This document shows positions 15,984 through 25,129 of a DNA stretch of 64,000 nt, piece after piece (the first letter of the stretch is position 1; each line of letters starts with the position of its first letter). Source of the DNA: Roseomonas sp. (GTDB lineage Bacteria > Pseudomonadota > Alphaproteobacteria > Acetobacterales > Acetobacteraceae); NCBI GenBank assembly GCA_020249465.1, contig JADCFP010000048.1:1-64000 (forward strand), given 5' to 3'. Position numbers and translations under genes: made by a program. Under the pieces are notes generated by a model. That model was not told the origin of the DNA and did not search any database. It worked only from the letters and a program-made list of their open reading frames with translations.

Positions 15984-16943
15984 ATGAAGTTTTCACGTCG
16001 TGCGCTGATCGCCAGCGCCCTTGCCACCCCTGGCATTGTCCGCGCGCAGGGCGGTTGGCGGCCGGATCGGCAGATCACCATGATTGTCGCCTTTGCTGCC
16101 GGCGGCGGGACGGACCTTGCGGCGCGCACCGTTGCACGCTTCATGGAAGCGGATCTTGGACAATCCGTCGTGGTCTTGAACCGCCCGGGCGCGGGCGGGG
16201 AAATCGGCTTCACCGAATTGGCGCGTGCCAGGCCCGATGGCTATACGATTGGCTTCATCAATACGCCGACCATCGTCACCATCCCAATTGAAAGACGCGC
16301 GCGTTTCTCGCTGGATGATTTTTCGCTGATTGGCAATATCGTGGATGATCCAGGCGGCATGTGGGTACTGCCTGACAGCCCCTATCGGACACTGGCCGAT
16401 CTGCTCGCGGCGGCGCGGGCCAATCCGGGCACAATTGGCTATGGCACCACCGGCATTGGTTCGGATGATCATTTGGCAATGCTGGCGCTGGAACGCGCCT
16501 CTGGTACGAAGTTCCTGCATATTCCCTTCGCGGGTTCGTCTCAGGTGAAGCAGAATGTGCTGTCGCGCACCATTCCACTCGCGGTGATGAATGTCGCGGA
16601 AGGGCTGAATGATTTGCGCCAGGGGACACTGCATCCCATTGCGCAAATGGGTGAAACCCGCTGGGACCGTGCGCCCAACATCCCGACCCTGCGCGAATTG
16701 GGCTTTGATGTGGTGGAAGGCTCCATGCGCGGCATGGCCGCACCCGGCGGCATGCCGACCGAAATTATCACGCGGCTGGCGGATTCAGTGAAAAAGACTG
16801 TGGATAACCCTGAATTCCAGAAGCTTGCCGATCAGCAATTCCTGCCGCTGCGCTTCCTCGCCCCCGATGCCTATCGGGCGGAGCTTTTGGCGCTACGCAC
16901 GCGCTATCAGGCCTTGTGGAATCTACATCCCTGGCGGGAGTGA
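15984..16943 (+). CDS. Bug/TctC-family periplasmic solute-binding protein
   Basis: A 319-residue receptor with signal peptide MKFSRRALIASALATPGIVRAQ. Family landmarks are RQITMIVAFAAGGGTDLAAR, NRPGAGGEIG, and GTTGIGSDDHLAMLALE near the ligand pocket. The start ATG at 15984 follows GGGAGG. No membrane subunits are nearby. It is the second Bug protein in the window and shares only family-level similarity with the one at 1792-2748, so they are not a recent duplication. Ligand unknown, probably a carboxylate. Confidence 0.93.
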   Translation: MKFSRRALIASALATPGIVRAQGGWRPDRQITMIVAFAAGGGTDLAARTVARFMEADLGQSVVVLNRPGAGGEIGFTELARARPDGYTIGFINTPTIVTIPIERRARFSLDDFSLIGNIVDDPGGMWVLPDSPYRTLADLLAAARANPGTIGYGTTGIGSDDHLAMLALERASGTKFLHIPFAGSSQVKQNVLSRTIPLAVMNVAEGLNDLRQGTLHPIAQMGETRWDRAPNIPTLRELGFDVVEGSMRGMAAPGGMPTEIITRLADSVKKTVDNPEFQKLADQQFLPLRFLAPDAYRAELLALRTRYQALWNLHPWRE

Positions 16944-17017
16944 TGGTTTGGGGGTGATCCGCTGAAGATTGACCATGACACCGCGTGCAAAGGGCCAGCC
17001 AAGCTATTCGCCAGTTG

Positions 17018-17716
17018 TCATGCCGTGACCAGCCGCTCAGCAAGGCTTTGGAACATGGGCAGCCCATCCTCGCCGCCCATCAGCGGGTCCACCAAATCTT
17101 CCGGATGCGGCATCAGGCCGCAAATACGGAGATTGGGTGAAAGAATACCCGCGATATTGCGCGCGCTGCCATTGCGATTGGCGGCATCGGTCGCCTTGCT
17201 CGCTTCATCCACATAGCGAAAGGCCACCAGCCCTTCGCCTTCCAGCCGATCGAGCGTCGCCTCATCGGCGAAGTAATTACCATCACCATGCGCCATGGGC
17301 GCGCGGAAGCAATCACCCTGGCGCCATTGCGCGGTAAAGGCCGTGCCCGCGCGTTCCACCCGCAAGCGGCAATCCATTGACAGAAAGCGTAACGTCGCAT
17401 TGCGCAGCAAGCCGCCCGGCAAAAGCCCGGCTTCGATCATGATCTGAAAGCCGTTGCAGACCCCAAGCACATGCCCGCCGCCGGCCGCAAAATCCTTCAC
17501 CGCGCGCATGATGGGCGATTGCGCCGCCATGGCCCCGCAGCGCAGATAATCGCCATAGGAAAACCCGCCCGGCAGCACCACCAAATCAAGCCCCTTGGGC
17601 AGCGCCGCTTCGCGGTGAAACAACATCGCCGGTTCGCGACCCGAGGCACGTTTGAGCGCGAGGCGCATATCCCGCTCTCGATTCGTGCCGGGGAATACAA
17701 TGATGGCTGCCTTCAT
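17018..17716 (-). CDS. purQ: Phosphoribosylformylglycinamidine synthase subunit PurQ
   Basis: The glutaminase subunit of FGAM synthase in de novo purine synthesis, 232 residues. Class I amidotransferase motifs are present: [21 protein letters not shown], nucleophile Cys87 in GVCNGFQ, and the His/Glu pair in MPHPE. The start at 17716 gives the family-standard [10 protein letters not shown]. It lies downstream of purS and purC but separated from purS by a small membrane-protein gene. purL is not in the window; the gene after purQ is convergent. Confidence 0.96.
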   Translation of the reverse strand: MKAAIIVFPGTNRERDMRLALKRASGREPAMLFHREAALPKGLDLVVLPGGFSYGDYLRCGAMAAQSPIMRAVKDFAAGGGHVLGVCNGFQIMIEAGLLPGGLLRNATLRFLSMDCRLRVERAGTAFTAQWRQGDCFRAPMAHGDGNYFADEATLDRLEGEGLVAFRYVDEASKATDAANRNGSARNIAGILSPNLRICGLMPHPEDLVDPLMGGEDGLPMFQSLAERLVTA

Positions 17717-17721
17717 GGCCT

Positions 17722-17940
17722 TCAGGTCCTGATCAGGCGTAGCCAATGCAGCCCGCCCATGAATACCATTGTCACCAGCGCGGCGAGCGCCGCCGCCGTC
17801 ACCCAGCGATTGATCGTCCGCTTGCTACGCGCCACCATATTGCCGCGCGCGACAACAGGCGCGCGCTGTTCGCGCCAGCGCAGCCCCATGGCAATCAGCA
17901 CGGTCAATACCAGCATCGCGATCAGGCTGGCCTTGACCAC
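17722..17940 (-). CDS. Small two-helix membrane protein inside the pur operon
   Basis: A 72-residue protein with two hydrophobic segments (about 5-20 and 46-66) separated by a basic loop ([21 protein letters not shown]). It starts with GTG at 17940, 1 bp after the purS stop codon, and ends 5 bp before purQ, so it fits the operon exactly and is likely translated. It resembles small conserved membrane proteins, but no known family is recognised. The tight fit argues it is real; the function is unknown. Confidence 0.65.
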   Translation of the reverse strand: MVKASLIAMLVLTVLIAMGLRWREQRAPVVARGNMVARSKRTINRWVTAAALAALVTMVFMGGLHWLRLIRT

Positions 17941-17941
17941 C

Positions 17942-18181
17942 TCAGACGATCTCCACCCGGAAGCTTTCGATCACGGTATTGGCGAGCAGCTTGCGCGCCA
18001 TATCTTCCGCGACCTGTTTTGCTTTTGCCGGATCGGCCTCAGCCAGATCTAGTTCAATCACCTTGCCGGCGCGCACATCATGCACGCCGCCAAAGCCCAA
18101 GCCTTCCAAAGCATGGCCAATGGCCTTGCCTTGAGGATCCAGAACGCCCGTCTTGGGCATTACATAAACGCGGGCTTTCAT
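17942..18181 (-). CDS. purS: Phosphoribosylformylglycinamidine synthase subunit PurS
   Basis: A 79-residue subunit that bridges PurQ and PurL in the three-part FGAM synthase. [20 protein letters not shown] at the N-terminus and the [16 protein letters not shown] strand-helix-strand are typical, and the length fits. It overlaps purC by 4 bp (18178-18181), implying translational coupling. Confidence 0.95.
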   Translation of the reverse strand: MKARVYVMPKTGVLDPQGKAIGHALEGLGFGGVHDVRAGKVIELDLAEADPAKAKQVAEDMARKLLANTVIESFRVEIV

Positions 18182-18942
18182 TGAATGGCCTCCGGCCCCT
18201 TCATGTCGCGCACGCCAGCTTCGGGCAGGATACCAAGGCGCCGGGCCACTTCCTGATAGCCTTCCTCAACCTTGCCGAGGTCGCGGCGGAAGCGGTCCTT
18301 GTCCATTTTCTCGCCGGTCTTGGCATCCCAAAGCCGGCAATTATCCGGGCTGATCTCATCGGCCAGGACGATGCGCATTTCCTCATTTTCCCAAAGCCGG
18401 CCGAATTCCAGCTTGAAATCAACAAGCGTAATGCCGACGCCAAGCAACAGCCCGGTCAGGAAGTCATTGATGCGCAAGGTCAGCGCGATCATGTCATCCA
18501 GATCATGCGTTGAAGCCCAGCCGAAGCAGGTGATGTGTTCTTCCGCCACCATCGGGTCATTCAACTCATCATTCTTGAAGTAATATTCAATGATGGACCG
18601 CGGCAGGCGCTGGCCTTCCGGAATGCCCAAACGCTGCGCAAGCGAACCGGCGGCGACATTGCGCACCACCACCTCAAGCGGGATGATCTCCACCTCCCTG
18701 ATCAATTGCTCCCGCATGTTGAGCCGGCGGATGAAATGCGTCGGGATGCCGATCTCGGTCAGGCGCATCATCAGATATTCGCTGATGCGATTATTCAGCA
18801 CGCCCTTGCCGGTGATGGTGCCCTTCTTCTTGGCATTGAAGGCGGTGGCGTCATCCTTGAAATACTGCACGAGCGTGCCGGGTTCCGGCCCCTCGAACAG
18901 GATTTTTGCTTTACCTTCATAGAGTTGGCGGCGACGAGCCAT
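18178..18942 (-). CDS. purC: SAICAR synthetase PurC
   Basis: Phosphoribosylaminoimidazole-succinocarboxamide synthase, 254 residues, standard length for the bacterial enzyme. It has [10 protein letters not shown] (ATP site), [41 protein letters not shown] and VDFKLEFGR with [14 protein letters not shown], all characteristic. It opens the pur operon, followed by purS, the small membrane gene and purQ. Confidence 0.97.
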   Translation of the reverse strand: MARRRQLYEGKAKILFEGPEPGTLVQYFKDDATAFNAKKKGTITGKGVLNNRISEYLMMRLTEIGIPTHFIRRLNMREQLIREVEIIPLEVVVRNVAAGSLAQRLGIPEGQRLPRSIIEYYFKNDELNDPMVAEEHITCFGWASTHDLDDMIALTLRINDFLTGLLLGVGITLVDFKLEFGRLWENEEMRIVLADEISPDNCRLWDAKTGEKMDKDRFRRDLGKVEEGYQEVARRLGILPEAGVRDMKGPEAIQ

Positions 18943-19028
18943 GGGTCAGTCATCCTTTGGCCCACCATCCAAGGGCGGAAGGCGGCGCGAGCATTTATCT
19001 ATAGCAGCCCTGACCCAGGGTCGCCACT

Positions 19029-19787
19029 TCAGGTCCCGAGTCGTCGCTGATCGTCGGGAAGTTCAAGTGGCTTGAACGCGCCATCGCCAGGCGGGGCGGG
19101 GCAAAAGCGCCAAAGCCTTTCGCCCGTCGCGCCAAAGCCCAAAAGACTGGCCGAAACCGTGCCATACCCGCCATGCAGCGGTACTTTGAGCGTCGCGGCC
19201 AGATCACCCTCATGGCTGTCATCGGCAAGGCGTTCCTCCCAGGCGCGCCAATCACCCTGCACGGGATCGGGCGCGGCGGCAGCGCGGAAGCGCGGCAAGT
19301 GGCGCCGCGTGCGGGGGTGGCCTTCATCATTCGGTGGATGCGATGTCACCATGGAAAGCCCTGGCGCCAGCAGCCTGGCTTGCGGGCGCCCTTCGCCCAA
19401 GGCTTCGATGTAGAAGGCGCTCCGTTGATCCGCGATCACCAGATTGAAGGGCCGCCAGGCGCCGGCATCAAGCCGCGTGATGACATTCGCCGCTGCTTCC
19501 GCTGTCTTTGTATTTGCGGCCATCAGCGGTAATTCGCCACGGCTCCGTTTGCCCGGCGCCGGGCCAAGGCTGCCGGGGCGGTTCAACGCCGCTGCCAGCA
19601 CACCATGCGGGCCAAGCGCCATCCAGCTGCCGCCCGCGCTGCGGTCCCGTCCCCCAATCACGCCCGGATAATCGGGCCACCAGGCCGCCGGCGCATCCCA
19701 GGCGCGATCCGCCCTTTCATCCCGATTGGCGGCAATCAGCATCGGCCATCCATGATCAGGCCGGTTGAGCAAAATCAGCGTGCACAT
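19029..19787 (-). CDS. NRDE/TANGO2-family protein
   Basis: A 252-residue protein beginning MCTLILLNRPDHGWPMLIAANRDE, the N-terminal NRDE motif that names the family. DYPGVIGGRDRSAGGSWMALGPHGVLAAALNRP is the conserved core. The Cys directly after the initiator Met is invariant and suggests an Ntn-hydrolase-like fold, but biochemical function is not established; the eukaryotic homolog TANGO2 is linked to heme or lipid handling. It lies 86 bp from purC on the same strand with its own start. Confidence 0.9.
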   Translation of the reverse strand: MCTLILLNRPDHGWPMLIAANRDERADRAWDAPAAWWPDYPGVIGGRDRSAGGSWMALGPHGVLAAALNRPGSLGPAPGKRSRGELPLMAANTKTAEAAANVITRLDAGAWRPFNLVIADQRSAFYIEALGEGRPQARLLAPGLSMVTSHPPNDEGHPRTRRHLPRFRAAAAPDPVQGDWRAWEERLADDSHEGDLAATLKVPLHGGYGTVSASLLGFGATGERLWRFCPAPPGDGAFKPLELPDDQRRLGT

Positions 19788-19832
19788 TGCGCCCGGAAAC
19801 TGCGCCGCATGGCCGCGGCGCGCAAGCCGGTT

Positions 19833-20168
19833 TCAGAAACGGAAATTGAGTGAAACGCCAGGCCGCCCGTAATAGCCATAACGCGGATAGGGCGCCGGCA
19901 CGTGATAGGAAGGTGCAGGCGCGTAGTAATAGGGCGGTGGCGGCGCGTAATAGACAGGCGGCGGGGCGTAATAGATGGGCGGCGGCGCGTAGCGGACCGG
20001 GGGTTGAATAATCACCACCTCATCATGGCCGCGTGGTGGATGATGCGGCCTGGGGTGATAACCATAGCCGTAGCCATATTGCGGATGCGCGCTTGCTGTG
20101 GCGCCCGACAGCACCAAGCCAATCAAGCCAAGGGACAGCAGTGCAAAATGACGGAGCTTTGATGTCAT
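19833..20168 (-). CDS. Tyr/Pro-rich secreted protein of unknown function
   Basis: A 111-residue protein with a signal peptide (cleavage after ATASA, about 27). The mature part is low complexity: YGYGYGYHPRPHHPP, then repeated YYAPPP units (PIYYAPPPVYYAPPP), ending GVSLNFRF. Such Tyr/Pro-rich proteins are seen in proteobacterial envelopes but their role is unknown. The terminal Phe and aromatic/aliphatic alternation resemble an outer-membrane beta-signal, though the protein is too short for a barrel. Start ATG 20168 follows GGAGTT. Confidence 0.75.
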   Translation of the reverse strand: MTSKLRHFALLSLGLIGLVLSGATASAHPQYGYGYGYHPRPHHPPRGHDEVVIIQPPVRYAPPPIYYAPPPVYYAPPPPYYYAPAPSYHVPAPYPRYGYYGRPGVSLNFRF

Positions 20169-20276
20169 GGCGACAACTCCTTTGATTTCGGAAACATGCT
20201 CCAGCCACACGGCAGAAAAAAGGCACGCAGCAAGGCTTCCGTTGCATCGTCCATCATAGGTGCTGATGCACGCGCT

Positions 20277-21476
20277 TCAGCCCGCGCGGCGCACGCAGCG
20301 GACATGGTTATGGCCGCGAATGTCGTCGCCCTGCGGGCCGAAGCCTTGGGGCCAATCGCCGGGCTGAGCCGTCTTCGGGTCGCTTCGCTGCGCCCCAGCG
20401 CCATGCGCATCCACCCAGCGCCAATTGCCCGAACCTGGCGGCACTTCCATACGGCCAAGCGCCGGCCCAAACGCAAAATACACCGCCAATTCACCAACGG
20501 CTGTGAAGGGGCGCGGCCGGCCTGCCGGTGGTGGGCTTTCGAGATGCGTCGTGGAGGCCCAGACATAGGCAGCGGGATCGGCAAGCCGAAACACCGGATC
20601 AATCGCGGGGATGCGCCCATGATCCACAATGCTGTGCAGTTCCTTCGCATCCGGCAGCCGCCAATCGGCATGACCGCCAAGCCGAAGCGCCGCGCAATGC
20701 GCCAGCGCAGCCTGCCAAGATCGGGCGATGCCATCATCGGTGCGCTGCCATTCAAGACCCGTGGCAGCATCCAGCACCGTTTCCGCAGTTGCGCGGAAAT
20801 CATTTGCGCCATAGGCCGGCCCGCGCACCAGCCGCACCGCCAGCCGGTTCGGCGTGCGCATCCGATTTGCCGGGTCCATCAGCGGATAGCCCTTGATACG
20901 GCCATCCGCGAAATTCACGCCGAAAACGGTCTCGGACCCGCCGACAGTGCGGCCCAGGTAGAGTGTCGTTGTCCATTCCTGCACATCAATGGGTCGGCGC
21001 CCCGCTGATGCGTCTCCCAGCCCTGTCCCGCCGCCATAGGCGAAGCGAAATACCGACGTGTCGATATAGGGGCGAGAGGTCGCCGGGTCCCCCGTGAAGC
21101 CGCCACGGAAATCGATCAGCGAATAAAGCTCTCGGATGGATGGCACGCGCCAATCGCCATGGCCACCCAGACGGCTTTCGGCAGCAAGCCGCGCTGCCTC
21201 CTCAAAGGTGACAGGCGCGCTTGGTGCCTCGGCCCAGGTCAGGCCAGTAACGAGATCGGTGACGGTGCCATCACCATGCGCACGATACGCCAAGGCACGG
21301 CGCGGCGGAGTGCCATCCGCGCCGGCAAAGGGCGTACCTGGCTCAGGGCAGGCGATCTGCCCGGCTGCGCCAAAGCACCGATCCTGCCCGGTGCCGGGGA
21401 TGTTGTAGGAAAGCGTTTGCGCCGCGGCGGTGCCGATGGCTGCGACTGCCAGCGCAATCAGTGGGACATAACGCAT
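20277..21476 (-). CDS. Secreted Lcl/DUF1566 repeat protein
   Basis: A 399-residue secreted protein, signal peptide MRYVPLIALAVAAIGTAAAQ. Two copies of the Lcl C-terminal-like (DUF1566) unit are visible: RLGGHGDWRVPSIRELYSLIDF (about 105-125) and RLGGHADWRLPDAKELHSIVDH (about 270-292), each after a GLTW/GLEW strand. Such domains occur in surface adhesins, e.g. Legionella Lcl, which binds glycosaminoglycans. The start at 21476 puts the signal peptide at the N-terminus. Function here is unknown. Confidence 0.85.
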   Translation of the reverse strand: MRYVPLIALAVAAIGTAAAQTLSYNIPGTGQDRCFGAAGQIACPEPGTPFAGADGTPPRRALAYRAHGDGTVTDLVTGLTWAEAPSAPVTFEEAARLAAESRLGGHGDWRVPSIRELYSLIDFRGGFTGDPATSRPYIDTSVFRFAYGGGTGLGDASAGRRPIDVQEWTTTLYLGRTVGGSETVFGVNFADGRIKGYPLMDPANRMRTPNRLAVRLVRGPAYGANDFRATAETVLDAATGLEWQRTDDGIARSWQAALAHCAALRLGGHADWRLPDAKELHSIVDHGRIPAIDPVFRLADPAAYVWASTTHLESPPPAGRPRPFTAVGELAVYFAFGPALGRMEVPPGSGNWRWVDAHGAGAQRSDPKTAQPGDWPQGFGPQGDDIRGHNHVRCVRRAG

Positions 21477-21586
21477 GGCTCCCTTCCCCGAGTTAGCCTT
21501 GCCCGCTGCACCTGGCCGCACAGGCTGCAGAATAGGGGCGGCCATCCCCAGAACTTGACCCGCCACACGGTTGAAAAAAGGCGCCC

Positions 21587-22351
21587 TCACAGGTCCAGCA
21601 TCATCGGTTCCAGCGCATCGCCCAGCGCGATATTTCCGCCGTCCAAAACCTCAGCATACACGCCCAAATCCGCATGGCCGAAATACCGGCGGAGATCGCG
21701 CGGCGGGTTGGCGTCGCGCGCGGCGGTTTCGGGGTTCACCTCGGTCGCCGCACAGCGCACGATGCGCTTCACAACCTTCAGCCGCACCTGACCGATCTGG
21801 ATTTCCTTGCCGATCCAATCAAACTCCGCCCAGGGCCGGCCACCAGAGAAATAGAAATTCGCTCGAAAGCGGAGCGGGTCCAGCACCATGCCGGCCTCGG
21901 CTTCCAGCGCATGCAGGCTGGAAAGGCCAATGATGGAAACCACCTTCATCGCCACATCGGAAAAGCGATGGCCGGGGGCTTCGATGAAGCGGGGTTCGCC
22001 GCGCGCCTCCGGCCCCAGGAAATCGGTCAAATAGCGCGCAATGGCGGCCTTGCCTTCCTCGGTCCGCGTATCGCCCAGAAAGGGCGCGGCGCCGGGGGCG
22101 CGGATGGCGAGGCTCCCGTCATGCGGGTCAAAGGCGGTATGCAGCAGGGCGAGGCGTTCATTGGCCATCAGGCAGCCGAAATTGCGCTTGGAAAGCCAGC
22201 GCGGGGCCGCCACATCAAAGGGCGCATCGCCTTGTGCCAGCGCGAAGCGCCGATCATGCGGCAGCATATCGCTTGGCGTCAGCGCCACGGCTTCCAAAGC
22301 CTCGGCAGACAGGCCCTTTACCGGGTAGCGGTAGATCTTTTCGATGCGCAT
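21587..22351 (-). CDS. MOSC-domain protein (YcbX-like)
   Basis: A 254-residue protein with an N-terminal MOSC_N beta-barrel (MRIEKIYRYPVKGLSAEAL) and the C-terminal MOSC domain, where the conserved Cys is in KRIVRCAATEVNPETAARD. MOSC proteins bind molybdenum cofactor and in YcbX/mARC-type enzymes reduce N-hydroxylated compounds. No 2Fe-2S domain is attached, so a separate electron donor would be needed. It is divergent from clpB. Confidence 0.9.
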   Translation of the reverse strand: MRIEKIYRYPVKGLSAEALEAVALTPSDMLPHDRRFALAQGDAPFDVAAPRWLSKRNFGCLMANERLALLHTAFDPHDGSLAIRAPGAAPFLGDTRTEEGKAAIARYLTDFLGPEARGEPRFIEAPGHRFSDVAMKVVSIIGLSSLHALEAEAGMVLDPLRFRANFYFSGGRPWAEFDWIGKEIQIGQVRLKVVKRIVRCAATEVNPETAARDANPPRDLRRYFGHADLGVYAEVLDGGNIALGDALEPMMLDL

Positions 22352-22355
22352 CGGG

Positions 22356-22393
22356 CACCCCCTTGAAGCAGATCAAGGACAGATACCACATAT
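22356..22393 (+). promoter_or_regulatory. Candidate sigma-32 (RpoH) promoter of clpB
   Basis: CACCCCCTTGAAG (ending 22368) closely matches the heat-shock -35 element, where CCCTTGAA is the core, and CCACATAT (22386-22393) resembles the -10 CCCCATnT, with a 17-bp gap. It lies 70 bp upstream of the clpB ATG. ClpB is a classical sigma-32 target. The spacing is at the long end of the known range, so the call is moderate. Confidence 0.55.
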
Positions 22394-22462
22394 CAAGCAT
22401 TCTGGTGTCATTCGTTGCCCATTCGGGGGCGAGGGGCATCGTCCGCTCAGGAGAGGGACCAC

Positions 22463-25066
22463 ATGGATATCGAAAAGTTTACCGACCGCGCCCGCGGTTT
22501 CTTGCAAGCGGCGCAAACCATTGCCATCCGCGAATTCCACCAGCAGGTGACGCCCGTGCACCTGTTGAAGGCGCTGCTGGATGACCCGGAAGGCGCGGCA
22601 AGCGGCCTAATCCGTGCCGCCGGCGGTGATCCGATTCGCGCCAAGAACGCGGTGGAAAACTTCATGACCCGCCTGCCGAAAGTGACCGGCGGCGGCGCTT
22701 CCGCCCAGCCGAGCTTCACCGCCGATATCGTGCGCATTCTTGGCAATGCCCAGGAACAGGCGAATCGCGCCGGCGATGCCTTTGTGGCGCAGGACCGCGT
22801 GCTGGTGGCACTCGCCGGCAGCGAAGGCGATGCCGGGCGCGCGCTCCGCGTGGCGGGCGCCGAGCCCGACAAGCTGGAAAAGGCCATTGCGCAAATCCGC
22901 AAGGGCCGCACGGTGAATAGCCAGAACGCCGAAGACAGCTTCGATGCTTTGAAGAAATACGCGCGCGACATCACGGAAGTCGCACGCCAGGGCAAGCTTG
23001 ACCCGGTGATTGGCCGTGATGAGGAAATCCGCCGCGCCATTCAGGTGCTCGCGCGCCGCACCAAGAACAACCCGGTGCTGATCGGCGAACCCGGTGTCGG
23101 CAAAACCGCGATTGTGGAAGGCCTGGCGCTGCGCATCGTCAATGGTGATGTGCCGGAAGCCTTGAAGACCAAGCGCGTCATGGCGCTTGATCTTGGCGCG
23201 ATGGTGGCCGGTGCCAAATATCGCGGTGAGTTTGAGGAACGCCTGAAGGCGGTGCTGGCGGAAACCACGCAGGCGGAAGGCGAAATCATCCTATTTATTG
23301 ATGAAATGCACACGCTGGTCGGCGCTGGCAAGGCGGATGGGGCGATGGATGCATCGAATCTGCTGAAGCCAGCCCTGGCGCGCGGCGAATTGCATTGCAT
23401 TGGTGCCACCACGCTGGATGAATACCGCAAGCACGTGGAGAAAGATGCAGCGCTCGCGCGGCGCTTCCAGCCCGTGTTTGTGGGTGAGCCGAGCGTCGAG
23501 GACACCATTTCCATCCTGCGCGGCATCAAGGAAAAATACGAACTCCATCACGGGGTGCGCATTGCCGATGGCGCGTTGGTGGCCGCCGCCACCCTTTCCA
23601 ACCGCTACATCACGGATCGCTTCCCGCCCGACAAGGCGATTGATTTGGTCGCTGAGGCATCATCCCGCCTTCGCATGCAGGTGGACAGCAAGCCCGAGGA
23701 GCTGGACGCGATTGACCGCGACCTCATGCGCCTCAAGATCGAACGCGAAGCGCTGAAGAAGGAAGATGATGCGGCATCGCGTGATCGCCTTGCCAAGCTT
23801 GAAAAGGAATTGGCGGAGCTTGAGGAAAGCTCAGCCGCCATGACCACGCGTTGGGAATCCGAAAAGGGCAAGGTGGTTGAAAGCCAGAAGCTCAAGGAAG
23901 AATTGGACAAGGCGCGGACCGAGGTTGAATTGGCCCAACGCCGCGGCGATCTGACCAAGGCTTCCGAACTGCTCTATGGCGTTATTCCAGGCATTGAAAA
24001 GAAGCTTGCGGATGCCGGCAATGGCGATGCCAAGCTGGTGAATGAAGCTGTAACGGAAGAAGGCATTGCGGCGGTGGTCAGCCGCTGGACCGGTATTCCG
24101 GTTGAGAAAATGTTGGAAGGCGAACGCGCCAAGCTGCTGCGCATGGAAGACCAGTTGCGCAAGCGCGTGGTCGGCCAGGAAGAAGCGCTTGAAGCGGTTT
24201 CCAAGGCCGTGCGCCGTGCGCGCGCCGGCTTGCAGGACCCCAATCGCCCGATTGGTAGCTTCCTGTTCCTTGGCCCGACGGGTGTCGGCAAAACGGAATT
24301 GGTGAAGTCGCTCGCTTCCTTCCTGTTCGATGATGAACGCGCCATGACGCGCATTGACATGTCTGAGTACATGGAAAAGCACGCGGTATCGCGGCTGATC
24401 GGCGCGCCGCCTGGCTATGTGGGGTATGAGGAAGGTGGCGCGCTGACGGAAGCCGTGCGCCGGCGGCCTTACCAGGTGATTTTGTTTGATGAGGTCGAAA
24501 AGGCCCATGATGATGTCTTCAATGTGCTGTTGCAGGTGCTGGATGATGGGCGGCTGACCGATGGCCAGGGGCGGACCGTTGATTTCCGCAACACCATCAT
24601 TGTGCTGACCAGCAATCTGGGCGCGCATGCCATCGCGGAATTGCCGGAAAGCGCCGATATCGAAGCGGCGCGGCCTTCGGTGATGCGTTCGGTGCGCGAA
24701 CGTTTCCGGCCGGAATTCCTGAACCGATTGGATGAGATCGTGCTGTTCCGGCGCCTCGCGCGTGGGGATATGGCGGCCATTGTGGATATTCAGCTGCGCG
24801 GCCTGCGCCGGTTGCTGGAAGATCGCAAAATCGCGCTCTCCTTGGATGAGGCTGCTCGGGAATGGCTCGCGGAAGCAGGCTATGATCCGGTTTATGGCGC
24901 GCGTCCGCTGAAGCGTGTCATTCAGCGGAACCTGCAGGACAAGCTGGCGGGGCTGCTGCTGGAAGGCAGCGTGAAGGATGGCGAAAGCCTGACGGTCACG
25001 GCGAGCCCCGATGGGCTGGAAGTGCGCCATGCCGCGCCGGAGGCCACGCAAGCCGAAGCCGCCTGA
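22463..25066 (+). CDS. clpB: ATP-dependent disaggregase ClpB
   Basis: An 867-residue AAA+ chaperone that with DnaK rescues aggregated proteins. Domain order: Clp N-domain (1-145), NBD1 with Walker A GEPGVGKT, a coiled-coil middle domain (about 400-525; [23 protein letters not shown]) that separates ClpB from ClpA, NBD2 with Walker A GPTGVGKT, and the C-terminal domain with [13 protein letters not shown]. The start is ATG 22463 after GGAGAGGGA. It is monocistronic and preceded by a heat-shock-type promoter. Confidence 0.98.
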   Translation: MDIEKFTDRARGFLQAAQTIAIREFHQQVTPVHLLKALLDDPEGAASGLIRAAGGDPIRAKNAVENFMTRLPKVTGGGASAQPSFTADIVRILGNAQEQANRAGDAFVAQDRVLVALAGSEGDAGRALRVAGAEPDKLEKAIAQIRKGRTVNSQNAEDSFDALKKYARDITEVARQGKLDPVIGRDEEIRRAIQVLARRTKNNPVLIGEPGVGKTAIVEGLALRIVNGDVPEALKTKRVMALDLGAMVAGAKYRGEFEERLKAVLAETTQAEGEIILFIDEMHTLVGAGKADGAMDASNLLKPALARGELHCIGATTLDEYRKHVEKDAALARRFQPVFVGEPSVEDTISILRGIKEKYELHHGVRIADGALVAAATLSNRYITDRFPPDKAIDLVAEASSRLRMQVDSKPEELDAIDRDLMRLKIEREALKKEDDAASRDRLAKLEKELAELEESSAAMTTRWESEKGKVVESQKLKEELDKARTEVELAQRRGDLTKASELLYGVIPGIEKKLADAGNGDAKLVNEAVTEEGIAAVVSRWTGIPVEKMLEGERAKLLRMEDQLRKRVVGQEEALEAVSKAVRRARAGLQDPNRPIGSFLFLGPTGVGKTELVKSLASFLFDDERAMTRIDMSEYMEKHAVSRLIGAPPGYVGYEEGGALTEAVRRRPYQVILFDEVEKAHDDVFNVLLQVLDDGRLTDGQGRTVDFRNTIIVLTSNLGAHAIAELPESADIEAARPSVMRSVRERFRPEFLNRLDEIVLFRRLARGDMAAIVDIQLRGLRRLLEDRKIALSLDEAAREWLAEAGYDPVYGARPLKRVIQRNLQDKLAGLLLEGSVKDGESLTVTASPDGLEVRHAAPEATQAEAA

Positions 25067-25129
25067 CAGGGCTTGATCAGGCGCCGCATTCGCGCAAGCT
25101 TTCAGCCGCTTAAGCTGGAGGCTCAACAA

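Noticed and set aside
16944-17017. Terminator between convergent Bug and purQ genes
   Set aside because: No stable stem with T-run was found in the 74-bp gap.
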